A stretch of DNA of 64,000 nt from Paenibacillus segetis (GTDB lineage: Bacteria; Bacillota; Bacilli; Paenibacillales; Paenibacillaceae): the NCBI RefSeq assembly GCF_014639155.1, contig NZ_BMFT01000004.1, positions 284,912 through 348,911 on the forward strand. The letters are read 5' to 3'. The number at the start of each line of letters is the position of its first letter. The stretch's first letter is position 1. Of the stretch, positions 1 through 8,681 are shown piece after piece. The translations under genes and the position numbers were made by a program. The notes under the pieces are model-generated. The model saw only the letters and a program-made list of their open reading frames with translations. It ran no database searches and had not been told where the DNA came from.

Positions 1-1
1 T

Positions 2-643
2 TTTTGTAAAGCATTTCGGAAGGTTTATGGGTGTTCCCCTGAAAATTATCGTAAATATGTGAGTACAAAAGTGCCTGGGAAAGTTAATCTTGCCCTTTAT
101 GAAAAGTTGAAACTATATGGAGGAATTATTCTGGAGCCTAAATTTATAACCAAACCAGCATTTAAAATTGTTGGGTATGCACTTGAAACTACATTTGAAG
201 AAAGCCGAAGCAAGCGGGATATCCCCGCATTCTGGAATCACTTTGATGCTGATGGACTAGAGCAACAATTATATGATCAGCTCAAACCTGAAGAACATGG
301 GGAGTATTGTGTATGTTTTCCTCCGAATATGGAGACGGGTGCATTTACGTATGTGATCGGCGTTAAAGTAGAGAATTTCGATAACGCTAAGGAAGAGATG
401 TTTAAGGGAAGCATACCCGAGGCCACTTATGCTGTATTTACCTCGCCCCCTGCTGATTATGTTGATCATGGCTTCGCCAAAGCAGTCGAGGGTACTACAA
501 AGTATATTTTTGAAGAATGGTTTCCTGATTCGGGATATGAGCTTGCGCCGGGTAAAGTGGATTATGAGTTCTATGATGAACGTTGCCATGCTCAGACTGG
601 AGCGGTGATGGAGATTCACATTCCGGTAGTGAAAAGTGAATAA
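2..643 (+). CDS. AraC-family regulator, C-terminal part with GyrI-like effector domain (5' cut by window)
   Basis: The reading frame is open from base 2, so the gene enters from outside the window. The first codons (FCKAFRKVYGCSPENYRKY) are the typical end of an AraC second helix-turn-helix, with the GCSPENYRK pattern. About 190 residues follow that resemble the GyrI-like / integron-associated effector-binding fold (PFVIVGY-like strand at the start, ExHIPV-type ending). A GTG at 59 lies inside the HTH-linker region and is not a convincing start. The protein is therefore probably an AraC-type transcription factor sensing a small amphipathic ligand through its C-terminal domain, as in Rob/BmrR-like proteins. 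The ligand and targets are unknown. A terminator follows. The family call is good; the function is inferred. Confidence 0.8.
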   Translation, partial: FCKAFRKVYGCSPENYRKYVSTKVPGKVNLALYEKLKLYGGIILEPKFITKPAFKIVGYALETTFEESRSKRDIPAFWNHFDADGLEQQLYDQLKPEEHGEYCVCFPPNMETGAFTYVIGVKVENFDNAKEEMFKGSIPEATYAVFTSPPADYVDHGFAKAVEGTTKYIFEEWFPDSGYELAPGKVDYEFYDERCHAQTGAVMEIHIPVVKSE

Positions 644-697
644 CGCATGGTCATTAAATTGCAGGTCATTGATACATATGTGCGTTAACTCTAGAAG

Positions 698-737
698 CAG
701 TTTTCAGAGAGCAGTCTCTTTGAAAACTGTTTTTTTG
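698..737 (+). terminator. Rho-independent terminator after the AraC/GyrI gene
   Basis: GCAGTTTTCA (698-707) pairs with TGAAAACTGT (721-730), followed by seven T. It lies between the end of the AraC-type gene and the end of the convergent TetR gene. Confidence 0.85.
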
Positions 738-755
738 TTGTGTAGGTTAGCAAGC

Positions 756-1367
756 TCACTTAAAGTTAGCCTTCATGAGTTGGGTAGGACCAAGTACGTG
801 TAGACGTATCAGTTGAATCGCCATGTATTTGGGTGTATAGGGCATGTTATTTTCCAGCCAATACATAATGAGGCCAAGGTGGGCTGATGTTGCATAACGA
901 ACTACGAGTTCTCTTGGCACCAACGCTTGATTGTCATGGGGCTGAGCAATTATGGATCTATGATATAAAGATTTCCGAATGGCTTCTTCCATGCGCATTG
1001 CAAATCCAGTCAACCCGTGTGCGCCTAGCATCACCTTATAGAACTTTGCGTAGTCAGCAATATGCTCAAATTGGCGAACAAAGGAGTCAGGGGGAGTATC
1101 CACATCCTTAACAAAGTCATCAATTTCAAAGCCGGGTGGCAGTTGGAATACAGTTGCAAATTCATTGATTTTCTCATCTACGATTTTATCTAGTAAATCA
1201 TATTTATCCTGATAGTGAAGATAGAACGTCGCGCGATTGATTTCTGCACGGGAGGTAATATCTCGCACGGTGATATGATCAAACCCTTTCTCCTCTATTA
1301 GTGAAAGCAATGCATCGCTGATCAGATGAAGTGTTCGCTTAATACGTGGATCAAGTTTAATAGACAT
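756..1367 (-). CDS. TetR/AcrR-family transcriptional regulator
   Basis: A 203-residue protein with an N-terminal TetR-type helix-turn-helix around residues 10-60 (IKRTLHLISDALLSLIEEKG, then ITVRDITSRAEINRATFYLHYQDKYDLLDKI), the classic pattern ending in FYxHYxxKxxLL. The remaining helices form the ligand-binding half, which is too variable to name an inducer. It is transcribed away from a DHA2 multidrug transporter with about 205 bp between them. This is the standard arrangement for a local repressor released by a pump substrate. A good ribosome site (AGGAGG) precedes the ATG. Repression of the neighbour is inference. Confidence 0.88.
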   Translation of the reverse strand: MSIKLDPRIKRTLHLISDALLSLIEEKGFDHITVRDITSRAEINRATFYLHYQDKYDLLDKIVDEKINEFATVFQLPPGFEIDDFVKDVDTPPDSFVRQFEHIADYAKFYKVMLGAHGLTGFAMRMEEAIRKSLYHRSIIAQPHDNQALVPRELVVRYATSAHLGLIMYWLENNMPYTPKYMAIQLIRLHVLGPTQLMKANFK

Positions 1368-1455
1368 GGTTATCCTCCTGTGTTTATTTTTTATAATTTT
1401 TACAACTCTATACCATTATCCGTTGATAATACGACACTTTCTGAAATACTGTTGG

Positions 1456-1518
1456 TTGCGATTAGGCTGGTTAAATCATATTATAAACGACACAGTGTTG
1501 CAAATACATCTTTGTGTC
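1456..1518 (+). promoter_or_regulatory. Promoter and candidate TetR operator for the efflux gene
   Basis: TTGCGA (1456-1461) and TATTAT (1479-1484) are 17 bp apart, a plausible SigA promoter. Just downstream, GACACA (1489-1494) and TGTGTC (1513-1518) form an inverted repeat spaced by 18 bp over the expected transcription start. This would suit a TetR dimer. The assignment is by position only. Confidence 0.5.
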
Positions 1519-1572
1519 AATTTATTGCGGTCATCGCCACAATTATCAATAAAGGAAAGGATGTGTATAGGA

Positions 1573-3123
1573 ATGTCAAATGAGAATGAAGGATCGAGGA
1601 CAGGGTTGATTACAATCGGATTATTAATGGGGTTGTTTCTGTCTTCCCTAGATCAGACTATTATTTCAACTGCCATGCCGACGGTAATTAAAGAATTGGG
1701 AGGGTTATCCGTATATAGCTGGGTGTTTACGATCTATATGTTAGCTTCGACAACAACCATGCCGATCTACGGTAAGCTTGCGGATTTATTTGGGCGAAAA
1801 AGGATGTATTTGATCGGGATATTTCTATTTCTCGCTGGCTCCACTTTATGTGGGCTTGCTGGGGATATGACGGAGTTAATTATTTTCAGAGGTATACAAG
1901 GTCTGGGAGCTGGGGCTTTAATGCCAATTTCTATGACGATCGTCGCGGATATTTATCCCCCAGACAAACGGGGGAAATTTATGGGGCTGTTTGGGACCGT
2001 ATTCGCTATTTCAAGTCTTCTTGGTCCGGCGCTTGGAGGGGTGATCGTAGAACATTGGAACTGGGGCTGGATCTTTTACATGAATCTTGTCATTGGCATT
2101 CCTGCTTTGATCATAATAGCTATAGCGATGGAGGAAAGCAAAAGCAAGGAGAGACGGTCGATCGATTGGTTTGGTGCACTTACTTTGAGTGGGGCTATCA
2201 TAGCTATATTGCTTGCCTTGGTGTTAGGTGGTAGTGGGCAGGGAGAAGGAATGAGTTATGCTTGGGGATCAACGGAGATTATTGGTTTGTTCAGTATAGG
2301 GGCTATGCTGCTTGCTCTGTTTCTCTGGATTGAGATGAAAGTGAAGGAGCCGATACTCCCGCTTCATCTCTTCAAGATTCGGGTTATTGGGTTTGGGAAT
2401 ATAGTGGGATTCTTTATGAGTGCAGGTTTATTTGGTGCGATAGTGTATATTCCATTATTCGTGCAGGGTGTGATCGGAGTGAATTCATCCATCTCGGGCT
2501 ATATTTTAACCCCACTTATGTTATCAGTCATGATCACGTCGACTCTGGCTGGACGGTGGATGAGTAAAGTTTCCTATCGAACGATTCTGATCCCAAGTAT
2601 GGTGTTGATGAGTGTGGGGATTGCTCTACTGAGTCAAATTACAGTGGATACGACTAAATTAGAGATGATTATATATATGGTTATTGCCGGGTTAGGCATG
2701 GGTGCAATTTATCCTACAATTGGTACTGCTGCACAAAGTGCAGTCGATATAAATATGCGTGGAGTCGCCACCTCATCTTCTCAATTTTTTCGTTCCATTG
2801 GAGGCACGATTGGAGTCAGCGTGTTTGGTAGCCTCATGTCACAGCAAATGGCATCAGGGATAAATAAACTCAGTACGAAGTCGGTTTCCTTTCCTGCAGA
2901 CCAATTAGAGAATTTCACCAATCCACAGATTCTTTTAGACTCTGCAGCACGTGCGTCATTACCCCAAGAGGTACTCTTGGAACTACGAAATGTATTTAGT
3001 AATGCTATAGATCATTTATTCCTAGGGGCGGTAATTTTTGTCCTCATTGGTCTTATAGCAAGTTTCTTTATGGGAGATGCTAGGTTAGTAGGAAAGAATA
3101 ATATCACTGAAAATAAAAGTTAA
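1573..3123 (+). CDS. MFS drug:H+ antiporter, DHA2 (EmrB/QacA) family
   Basis: An integral membrane exporter of the DHA2 group, which uses the proton gradient to expel drugs or toxic compounds. Visible signatures are LFLSSLDQTIISTAMPTI-type motif D near residues 20-40 (the D of LDQTI), GKLADLFGRKR between helices 2 and 3 (motif A), and RGIQGLGAGALMPI (motif B/C region). The family has 14 membrane segments, and the 516-residue length fits. The ORF is open further upstream, but the best start is the ATG at 1573 (MSNENEGSR). An alternative in-frame ATG is at 1561. The added upstream residues would be an unlikely extra hydrophobic stretch crossing the promoter. Substrate unknown; control by the divergent TetR protein is likely. 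Confidence 0.88.
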   Translation: MSNENEGSRTGLITIGLLMGLFLSSLDQTIISTAMPTVIKELGGLSVYSWVFTIYMLASTTTMPIYGKLADLFGRKRMYLIGIFLFLAGSTLCGLAGDMTELIIFRGIQGLGAGALMPISMTIVADIYPPDKRGKFMGLFGTVFAISSLLGPALGGVIVEHWNWGWIFYMNLVIGIPALIIIAIAMEESKSKERRSIDWFGALTLSGAIIAILLALVLGGSGQGEGMSYAWGSTEIIGLFSIGAMLLALFLWIEMKVKEPILPLHLFKIRVIGFGNIVGFFMSAGLFGAIVYIPLFVQGVIGVNSSISGYILTPLMLSVMITSTLAGRWMSKVSYRTILIPSMVLMSVGIALLSQITVDTTKLEMIIYMVIAGLGMGAIYPTIGTAAQSAVDINMRGVATSSSQFFRSIGGTIGVSVFGSLMSQQMASGINKLSTKSVSFPADQLENFTNPQILLDSAARASLPQEVLLELRNVFSNAIDHLFLGAVIFVLIGLIASFFMGDARLVGKNNITENKS

Positions 3124-3199
3124 GATTCATTAAGAACTAACTTAGAAATCAAAGCATTGTTAGACTTTCCACAGTAAGGCTTAGATAGATTTGAGTAAA

Positions 3200-3237
3200 A
3201 AAGGGGGTTGCCATCCAATGATGGTAGCCCCCTTTAC
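3200..3237. terminator. Bidirectional terminator between efflux gene and ger operon
   Basis: A 16-bp stem, AAAGGGGGTTGCCATC (3200-3215) against GATGGTAGCCCCCTTT (3220-3235), with one G-T pairing and a CAAT loop. It has A-rich and T-rich flanks, so it can serve both convergent transcripts. Confidence 0.85.
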
Positions 3238-3251
3238 TTGATTTTAAAGAT

Positions 3252-4370
3252 CTAAACTCTTTTTCCCCCTCTTATGAGATCAATAAGCCACAATAGAAGG
3301 GGGAACATGAGCCCCATCATTATCGCATGGATAGTCCAGATAGGGGTGAACTCTTGGAAATAAGCTGCGTTTGGGAAAGCGACAATGGCTAGGGTAATCA
3401 TGATAAGGGCCAAGGGGAACGTTAGGAATCGGTATTCCTTCATATTCAATGTATGAGCGATACCTACAGCGGATATATAAAATAAAAGGGCTAACCGTAC
3501 AAAGATTGTGATAAACCACATGAACGCCATGATAACCTCAATCCGTTGTAAAAAATTCCCCATGCTGATCGTTTTGGCTAAGGCAAAGCTAGGGTAGGCA
3601 TAGCTTACCGTCTTTGTGCCCAACACTAAAATGGTGAGCGTCGTAATGACGACCAATATCACTCCCCCGATGAAGATGCCTGTAAATAAGGCTTTTCCGT
3701 TCTTATCCGTGCGTGAAACAAATGGAAATATCATGATTAGAACAATGGGTTCTAGAAAGGGATAGGCGATAAATATGAGAGAAGCCCTCAGCACGGGCTT
3801 TATTCCATTATCAAGCATGGGTTGTACAAATTTAAAACTAACATGTGGAAAAACCAATACAATAAACAGAATAAAGAGAAGGATAACAAATGGAAAAAAC
3901 AGTTCTGCTGCACGAGCTAAGGGTTCGAGCCCAAGTCTAGTGGCCATGATCACTACACTCATGATGATGATAAGAATTGCTTGGATCGGGGTATCCATCA
4001 TAATTTGAGTTGTCATGAAGTCCCCGATGTTACGAAGCGTAAGTATAGCAATGAGTACAGGAAACGTAAAAATAAACAAAAGTGAAATTACCTTTCCTAT
4101 CCACTTGCCGAGAAGTCTCTCCGTATACCAAGTAAAGATAGCTTGGGAGAAGCGTTTGCCAAGATAGATGTACAAAGGCAAAATGATTAACCCTACGGCC
4201 ATCCCTAGCACTGCCGCCATCCAAGTATCTTGTTTCGCCACGATTTGTAACATGGCTGGAATGTTCAGAATGGCGCTGCCGACCATATATAATGCTACCA
4301 CTATGGAAAACTGGCGTGAGCTTATGTTTACCTTGCCCAACAAATTTACGGTTCCATTATCTTTGGTCAT
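3252..4370 (-). CDS. Spore germination receptor B subunit (GerAB/endospore permease family), second copy
   Basis: A 372-residue polytopic membrane protein of the GerAB family (amino acid/polyamine transporter fold), the subunit thought to bind germinants in the spore inner membrane. It starts with the family pattern (ISSRQFSIVVALYMVGSAIL), has about ten hydrophobic segments and the central LEPLARAAELFFPFVILL segment typical of the family. It is the last gene of a five-gene operon and a paralogue of the B subunit at 4650-5756. Both proteins share the pattern QPMLDNGIKPVLRAS / QPILEDGIKPILHGS. A receptor operon with two B genes suggests either two alternative receptors sharing A and C or a duplicated germinant-recognition subunit. 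Confidence 0.9.
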   Translation of the reverse strand: MTKDNGTVNLLGKVNISSRQFSIVVALYMVGSAILNIPAMLQIVAKQDTWMAAVLGMAVGLIILPLYIYLGKRFSQAIFTWYTERLLGKWIGKVISLLFIFTFPVLIAILTLRNIGDFMTTQIMMDTPIQAILIIIMSVVIMATRLGLEPLARAAELFFPFVILLFILFIVLVFPHVSFKFVQPMLDNGIKPVLRASLIFIAYPFLEPIVLIMIFPFVSRTDKNGKALFTGIFIGGVILVVITTLTILVLGTKTVSYAYPSFALAKTISMGNFLQRIEVIMAFMWFITIFVRLALLFYISAVGIAHTLNMKEYRFLTFPLALIMITLAIVAFPNAAYFQEFTPIWTIHAIMMGLMFPLLLWLIDLIRGGKRV

Positions 4371-4396
4371 TGCTATATCTCCCTACGCCAGAATTA

Positions 4397-4630
4397 TCAT
4401 TGTAACCAAGCATCGATCAGATTAGAAATAGGTTTGTACACTGCGATCATGAAGTCCATGGGATTGGGAATATGAATACGTAATGCTTGAGCAATACCTA
4501 ACGTAGTGCCGAGAAATAGCAGAATGGAAAATACCCAAAGTTCCTTTCGTAGCTTCTTCCTCACAAGAGTTGGCACATCCAATGCGATAATTATTGCAAC
4601 AACGGCAAGAATTCCTACAGTAGTGAGCAT
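4397..4630 (-). CDS. Small two-helix membrane protein, Ger receptor D-subunit-like
   Basis: A 77-residue protein with two hydrophobic segments (residues about 2-20 and 33-50) joined by a charged loop (RKKLRKEL). It sits between the two GerB-type genes, 26 bp before the second B gene and 19 bp after the first. Small two-helix D proteins of about 75 residues accompany many Bacillus germination receptor operons and modulate receptor activity. Size, topology and location match that group, though I see no sequence motif that proves it. Its conservation in the operon order argues it is a real gene. Confidence 0.7.
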   Translation of the reverse strand: MLTTVGILAVVAIIIALDVPTLVRKKLRKELWVFSILLFLGTTLGIAQALRIHIPNPMDFMIAVYKPISNLIDAWLQ

Positions 4631-4649
4631 GATATCTCCTCCCTATCCC

Positions 4650-5756
4650 TCAAGTTTGAGCAGGTACTTTATTTAACTTGCGACAAAAATATACGGCGAT
4701 TAATAACAAAGGGAAGAGTAAGCCATAAGTAAGATCAAAATATATCCAATATTTTGATAGCAGCCTATTGTAATAGGCGATGTTTGGGGTGATGACTGGA
4801 GAAAGCGCGATAAGAAGCACAGCTGAAGGGAAGGCCAACATCCGGTGTTCTTTTAATTTGCACAATTGTGCCAATCCTAGAATGAAACTATAGAAATATA
4901 TAGATATCTTAAAAAACATGGTAAGCAACCACAACAGAGCTATGGTGGATTCGACTCTATCGAGAAAGTGATCGATAGTCACCCTTCTTGCTAAAGAATA
5001 GCTGGGATATATACTTCGGGCAGTCTGTTCGGCACCTAGTACAAGAATGGAAGCAAACGTAAGAAGAGTTAAGATGATTCCCCCTATTAGAGCACCTTGT
5101 AGCAAGCTCTGCTTAATCTTTGATGGAGTGTTCACATAGGGGAATACCATCAAGAAAACTACGAGCTCTACAAAAGGGAAAGCTAAACAAGAAATGGACC
5201 CATGTAATATGGGTTTTATTCCGTCCTCTAGGATGGGTTGTATTCGCTCAAATTCATATTCAGGTGCAAGGAAGAAGAACAGTATAAAAAACAGGATGAA
5301 AATCAACGGTGTGAAAATTTCGGCTGTACGTCCAATGACCTCAAGCCCCAATTGCGCTGCCATGATAATAATACATATAAAGATGATTTGAATTGCCTGG
5401 GTAGGGGTCTGCTGCATCATCTCTATAGTCATAAAATCCCCTATCTCCCGTACATGTGCTGTAGCGGATAGAAAGAAGTACACGAGGAACAGGAGGGAAA
5501 CGAGGGTCCCAAACCATTTACCTAAAATCTGTTGAATCGATTGAATCAAGGTCAAATGGGGATTCAGTTTCCATACCTTGTAGAATAAGTAGACGGTAGA
5601 CAAACCTGTTACCATTCCGATTAAAATGGATATCCATGCATCTTGCTTCGCATCGAAAGTTGCTATAGAAGGTAATACCAGAATAGAGTCTCCCAGGGTA
5701 ACGAGCATCACCAATATAGTGAGCTGACGAACACTTATCTTACCGCCCTCGAGCAT
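4650..5756 (-). CDS. Spore germination receptor B subunit (GerAB/endospore permease family), first copy
   Basis: A 368-residue membrane permease-like protein with the GerAB pattern: ISVRQLTILVMLVTLGDSIL at the start, LGLEVIGRTAEIFTPLIF in the middle, around ten transmembrane segments. It follows the gerC-type gene by 22 bp and precedes the small D-like gene. B subunits form the germinant-binding part of the A-B-C receptor in the spore inner membrane and set its ligand specificity. The germinant cannot be read from sequence. Confidence 0.92.
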   Translation of the reverse strand: MLEGGKISVRQLTILVMLVTLGDSILVLPSIATFDAKQDAWISILIGMVTGLSTVYLFYKVWKLNPHLTLIQSIQQILGKWFGTLVSLLFLVYFFLSATAHVREIGDFMTIEMMQQTPTQAIQIIFICIIIMAAQLGLEVIGRTAEIFTPLIFILFFILFFFLAPEYEFERIQPILEDGIKPILHGSISCLAFPFVELVVFLMVFPYVNTPSKIKQSLLQGALIGGIILTLLTFASILVLGAEQTARSIYPSYSLARRVTIDHFLDRVESTIALLWLLTMFFKISIYFYSFILGLAQLCKLKEHRMLAFPSAVLLIALSPVITPNIAYYNRLLSKYWIYFDLTYGLLFPLLLIAVYFCRKLNKVPAQT

Positions 5757-5778
5757 AGCTTCATTTCACCCCAGATCA

Positions 5779-6972
5779 TTAATTCATTTGTTCCAGGAAG
5801 GAGTTGGATACCTTACCTAGAGTTCGAATGGAGTACTTAACCTTCACATTGATCGGAATTTTCACAAAGGTTTGATCCCAATTCTTCTTTAACTTTTTCC
5901 AGGCTTTTGGGTTGGAACGATGAATGACTTCACCAAATCCGAAAATATCGACCTTGTATTCGTCCTGCACTTTTTTTACCGTTGTTTCTATTAAATTTTC
6001 TAGTTTACGATTCGTCCATTTTTCTACCTCCGCAATATTTTCCGCTTTAGTCAGATCGAGATGACATTGTACCTCGCCTATATTCGCTTCCGAATTCACT
6101 TCAATATCGATTCGAGGTTGTTCATCAATTACGCTTCCTTTTACCTTCGTATTTGAGCGAATAACCTTTAATGATATTCTTCCTCCATCGGGACAATCCA
6201 CATGGCCAACCGTACCTTTAATTTGATTGTCGATATAGTTATAGGCTTTGCCCTCGTCGTCATTTAACCAACCGATGAGCTTATCTTTTTTAAAGACGGC
6301 TAATCCTGAGTACTCCAATTCAGTAGGAGACTTGACGCTTTCTATATTTCTCAGGATTTGCCCCTTTTCTGGGTCTCCAAGAATTTTAAGTCCTGTTAAT
6401 ATAGGGTGCTTTCCGTCACTCACTAGATCAAACACAAGTTGATCTATTTTAACTGTTGCTGTAGGTGCCCAAAGTTTCTCTGATGTCTCTAAACTGGAGA
6501 ACAATCTAACGGCAGGTAACTTTTCAATGTTGGTCAAGACTTTTAACGTATCACTAGCCTTTGCGTCTTTGGCTACAACAATATAGAAGTCATTCCGTGT
6601 CTCAGGATCCCTAGACAAGAAATCCAGAGCTTCTCCGATTCCTTCTCTAGCCAATGATTCACCTAGAACCAGGATCCGTAGATGGGAAGTATATATTTTA
6701 CGGGGACTAATCGTAGTCATTTCCCTAAGTGCCTCTAATACGCTGTAGCCTGAAGCTTCGTATAAGGTCACGGGTGAGCTTGCGCCCCCCTTTTTTCCGG
6801 CAACTTCACTTGGCTCTACAATTTGTGCTGAAACCCGGTATTTATCACCTGATTTATCGATGCCTAGACCAACGGCAATAGCCAGATCGTTCAATTCTTT
6901 GCGGTTCCAACAGCCGGACAGAAATACAGCCAAGATCATGAAAATACAAAGTAACAGTCCCTTCCGTTTCAT
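5779..6972 (-). CDS. Spore germination receptor C subunit, Ger(x)C lipoprotein
   Basis: A 397-residue lipoprotein. Residues 1-21 are a lipoprotein signal (hydrophobic core then LSGC, with C21 the lipidated cysteine), followed by WNRKELNDLAIAVGLGIDK, the diagnostic GerC start. The C-terminal part (NLIETTVKKVQDEYKVDIFGFGEVIHRSNPKAWKK) matches the third domain of the GerAC fold. It is anchored to the outer face of the spore inner membrane and required for receptor assembly. It lies 15 bp after the gerA-type gene in the operon. Confidence 0.95.
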   Translation of the reverse strand: MKRKGLLLCIFMILAVFLSGCWNRKELNDLAIAVGLGIDKSGDKYRVSAQIVEPSEVAGKKGGASSPVTLYEASGYSVLEALREMTTISPRKIYTSHLRILVLGESLAREGIGEALDFLSRDPETRNDFYIVVAKDAKASDTLKVLTNIEKLPAVRLFSSLETSEKLWAPTATVKIDQLVFDLVSDGKHPILTGLKILGDPEKGQILRNIESVKSPTELEYSGLAVFKKDKLIGWLNDDEGKAYNYIDNQIKGTVGHVDCPDGGRISLKVIRSNTKVKGSVIDEQPRIDIEVNSEANIGEVQCHLDLTKAENIAEVEKWTNRKLENLIETTVKKVQDEYKVDIFGFGEVIHRSNPKAWKKLKKNWDQTFVKIPINVKVKYSIRTLGKVSNSFLEQMN

Positions 6973-6987
6973 AAGAGAACCTCCTGT

Positions 6988-8583
6988 TTAATCCTGTGGC
7001 TTTTCCGGAAGATTACTTTGCTCGCGAATGAAATTTTTCTTCCGACTGATAAGCCGCGGGCGGGAGAACATGGTCCAATGGGGCATTCGGATAAGGGCAT
7101 CCTTTTGATCCTCAAGGATAAATGGAGCGAACGGGCTCATATAGGGAACACCAAATGATCTTAAGCTGCACATATGTAAGACAATCGCAATAACCCCAAT
7201 AATAATTCCGAACAAACCGAACGAAGCGGCGAGCATCATCATGGGGAATCGGAGCATTCTGATGGTCATGGACAGGTCAAAAGAAGGTAACACAAAGCTG
7301 GAAACGGCTGTAATGGCTACGACAATGACCATAGCCGCGGATATAATTCCGGCCTCAACGGCTGCTGTTCCTATAACTAGTGTCCCGACGATAGATATCG
7401 ATTGGGCAATTGCTTTGGGCATTCTTATACTGGCTTCTCTCAGAATTTCAAACGATGCTTCCATCATGAGGGCTTCAATGAAAGCAGGAAAAGGAACTCC
7501 TTCTCGTTGAGCAGCCAAACTGATCAACAACTGTGTCGGCAACATTTCCTGATGAAATGTTGTGACAGCTATATAGAGGGAAGGGCCTAGAAGAGAAATA
7601 AAAATACTGATAAAACGGAGCATACGAATAAGTGAACTGATGTCCGAACGTTGATAATAATCCTCTGCGGCTTGTACAAAGGATATGAACATACTTGGAA
7701 CAACCAATACGATGGGTGTTCCATCCACCAATATTGCAACTTTACCTTCCAAAAGATCAGCAGCAATGACATCTGGACGTTCTGTATGATAAATTGTCGG
7801 AAACGGAGTGTACGTTTCATCTTGTACCAATTCTTCGATATATCCACTTTCCAGTATCCCGTCGATATCAATCCGATCTAATCGCTGATGAACCTCTTGA
7901 ACGATTGTGTCCTTTGTAATTCCCTTGATGTACATAATAGCAACGTTGGTCTTGGTTACTCTTCCAATTTCTTTCGTTTCTAGCCAAAGGTTTGGGTCCT
8001 TAATTTTTCGGCGTATAAGTGCGGTGTTGGTGCGCAGATTCTCAGTAAAACCTTCTTTAGGTCCCCGGATGACGGTTTCAGTAGAAGTTTCCGTTACACC
8101 ACGGTCTTTCCATTCACGCATACCAATGGTGAAGCCTTGCGTATATCCATCCAATAATAGAATGACATCTCCCGATAGCAGGGACGTGAACAAAGTACGA
8201 AATTCGTTAACATCCTTGATCTCTCCAACGGTAAGAATACGCTCCTTTAAGACCTGAAGGGGGTCTTGATGATCCGATCGCATGTTATCCAGACTTGAAT
8301 TTACGTTATTTTGCAGGAGTGTTTCCATAATGAAGTTCTGCACGGACTTCGCATCGCTTAATCCATCCGTATAAAAAATCGCAGCTTTGATTTGTTTGCC
8401 AGGTCCGATCTGTATTTCTCTGACAATAAGATCAGTGCTGTTTCCAAGTGTCGTTTTTATATATTGAATATTGTCCTGAAGATTTGGTTTACACGAATCC
8501 TTAGGCAACTCCTTAGTTGAGTCGGATTTTATTTGAGTATTACCTTTAAAAGTTCGTGTGATTAATTCGTTCAAAAATTTCAT
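6988..8583 (-). CDS. Spore germination receptor A subunit (GerA family)
   Basis: A 531-residue protein. The N-terminal 300 residues are hydrophilic with the GerA pattern (ELIVREIQIGPG-like start, GDVILLLDG, LIRRKIKDPNL, KVAILVDGTPIVLVVPSMF). The C-terminal third holds four to five membrane segments (from about residue 320), with PFPAFIEALMMEASFEILREA and SIVGTLVIGTAAVEAG, both family hallmarks. The A subunit forms the oligomeric channel-like core of germinant receptors. It is the first gene of the minus-strand operon A-C-B-D-B, with a forespore-sigma-like promoter just upstream. Confidence 0.96.
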   Translation of the reverse strand: MKFLNELITRTFKGNTQIKSDSTKELPKDSCKPNLQDNIQYIKTTLGNSTDLIVREIQIGPGKQIKAAIFYTDGLSDAKSVQNFIMETLLQNNVNSSLDNMRSDHQDPLQVLKERILTVGEIKDVNEFRTLFTSLLSGDVILLLDGYTQGFTIGMREWKDRGVTETSTETVIRGPKEGFTENLRTNTALIRRKIKDPNLWLETKEIGRVTKTNVAIMYIKGITKDTIVQEVHQRLDRIDIDGILESGYIEELVQDETYTPFPTIYHTERPDVIAADLLEGKVAILVDGTPIVLVVPSMFISFVQAAEDYYQRSDISSLIRMLRFISIFISLLGPSLYIAVTTFHQEMLPTQLLISLAAQREGVPFPAFIEALMMEASFEILREASIRMPKAIAQSISIVGTLVIGTAAVEAGIISAAMVIVVAITAVSSFVLPSFDLSMTIRMLRFPMMMLAASFGLFGIIIGVIAIVLHMCSLRSFGVPYMSPFAPFILEDQKDALIRMPHWTMFSRPRLISRKKNFIREQSNLPEKPQD

Positions 8584-8617
8584 GAGTTGTTATCCCTTTC
8601 CATAAGGTGCTATCAAG

Positions 8618-8646
8618 ATTATCTCCGAAAGGAAAGCGACTTATTC
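8618..8646 (-). promoter_or_regulatory. Forespore sigma (SigF/SigG)-like promoter of the ger operon
   Basis: Read on the minus strand, GAATA (8646-8642) is followed after 15 bp by GGAGATAAT (8626-8618). This resembles the GYWTA / GGnnAnAnT pattern of SigF and related SigG promoters. It lies 35 bp before the gerA start. Ger operons are forespore-expressed in Bacillus, so the position makes sense. It is a by-eye match. Confidence 0.5.
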
Positions 8647-8681
8647 GAAATGGAGGGATCATGATGGGGTGACCCCTACTC

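Noticed and set aside
1326..1583. A plus-strand frame across the TetR start and the promoter region
   Set aside because: It would cover the divergent promoter and has no ribosome site.
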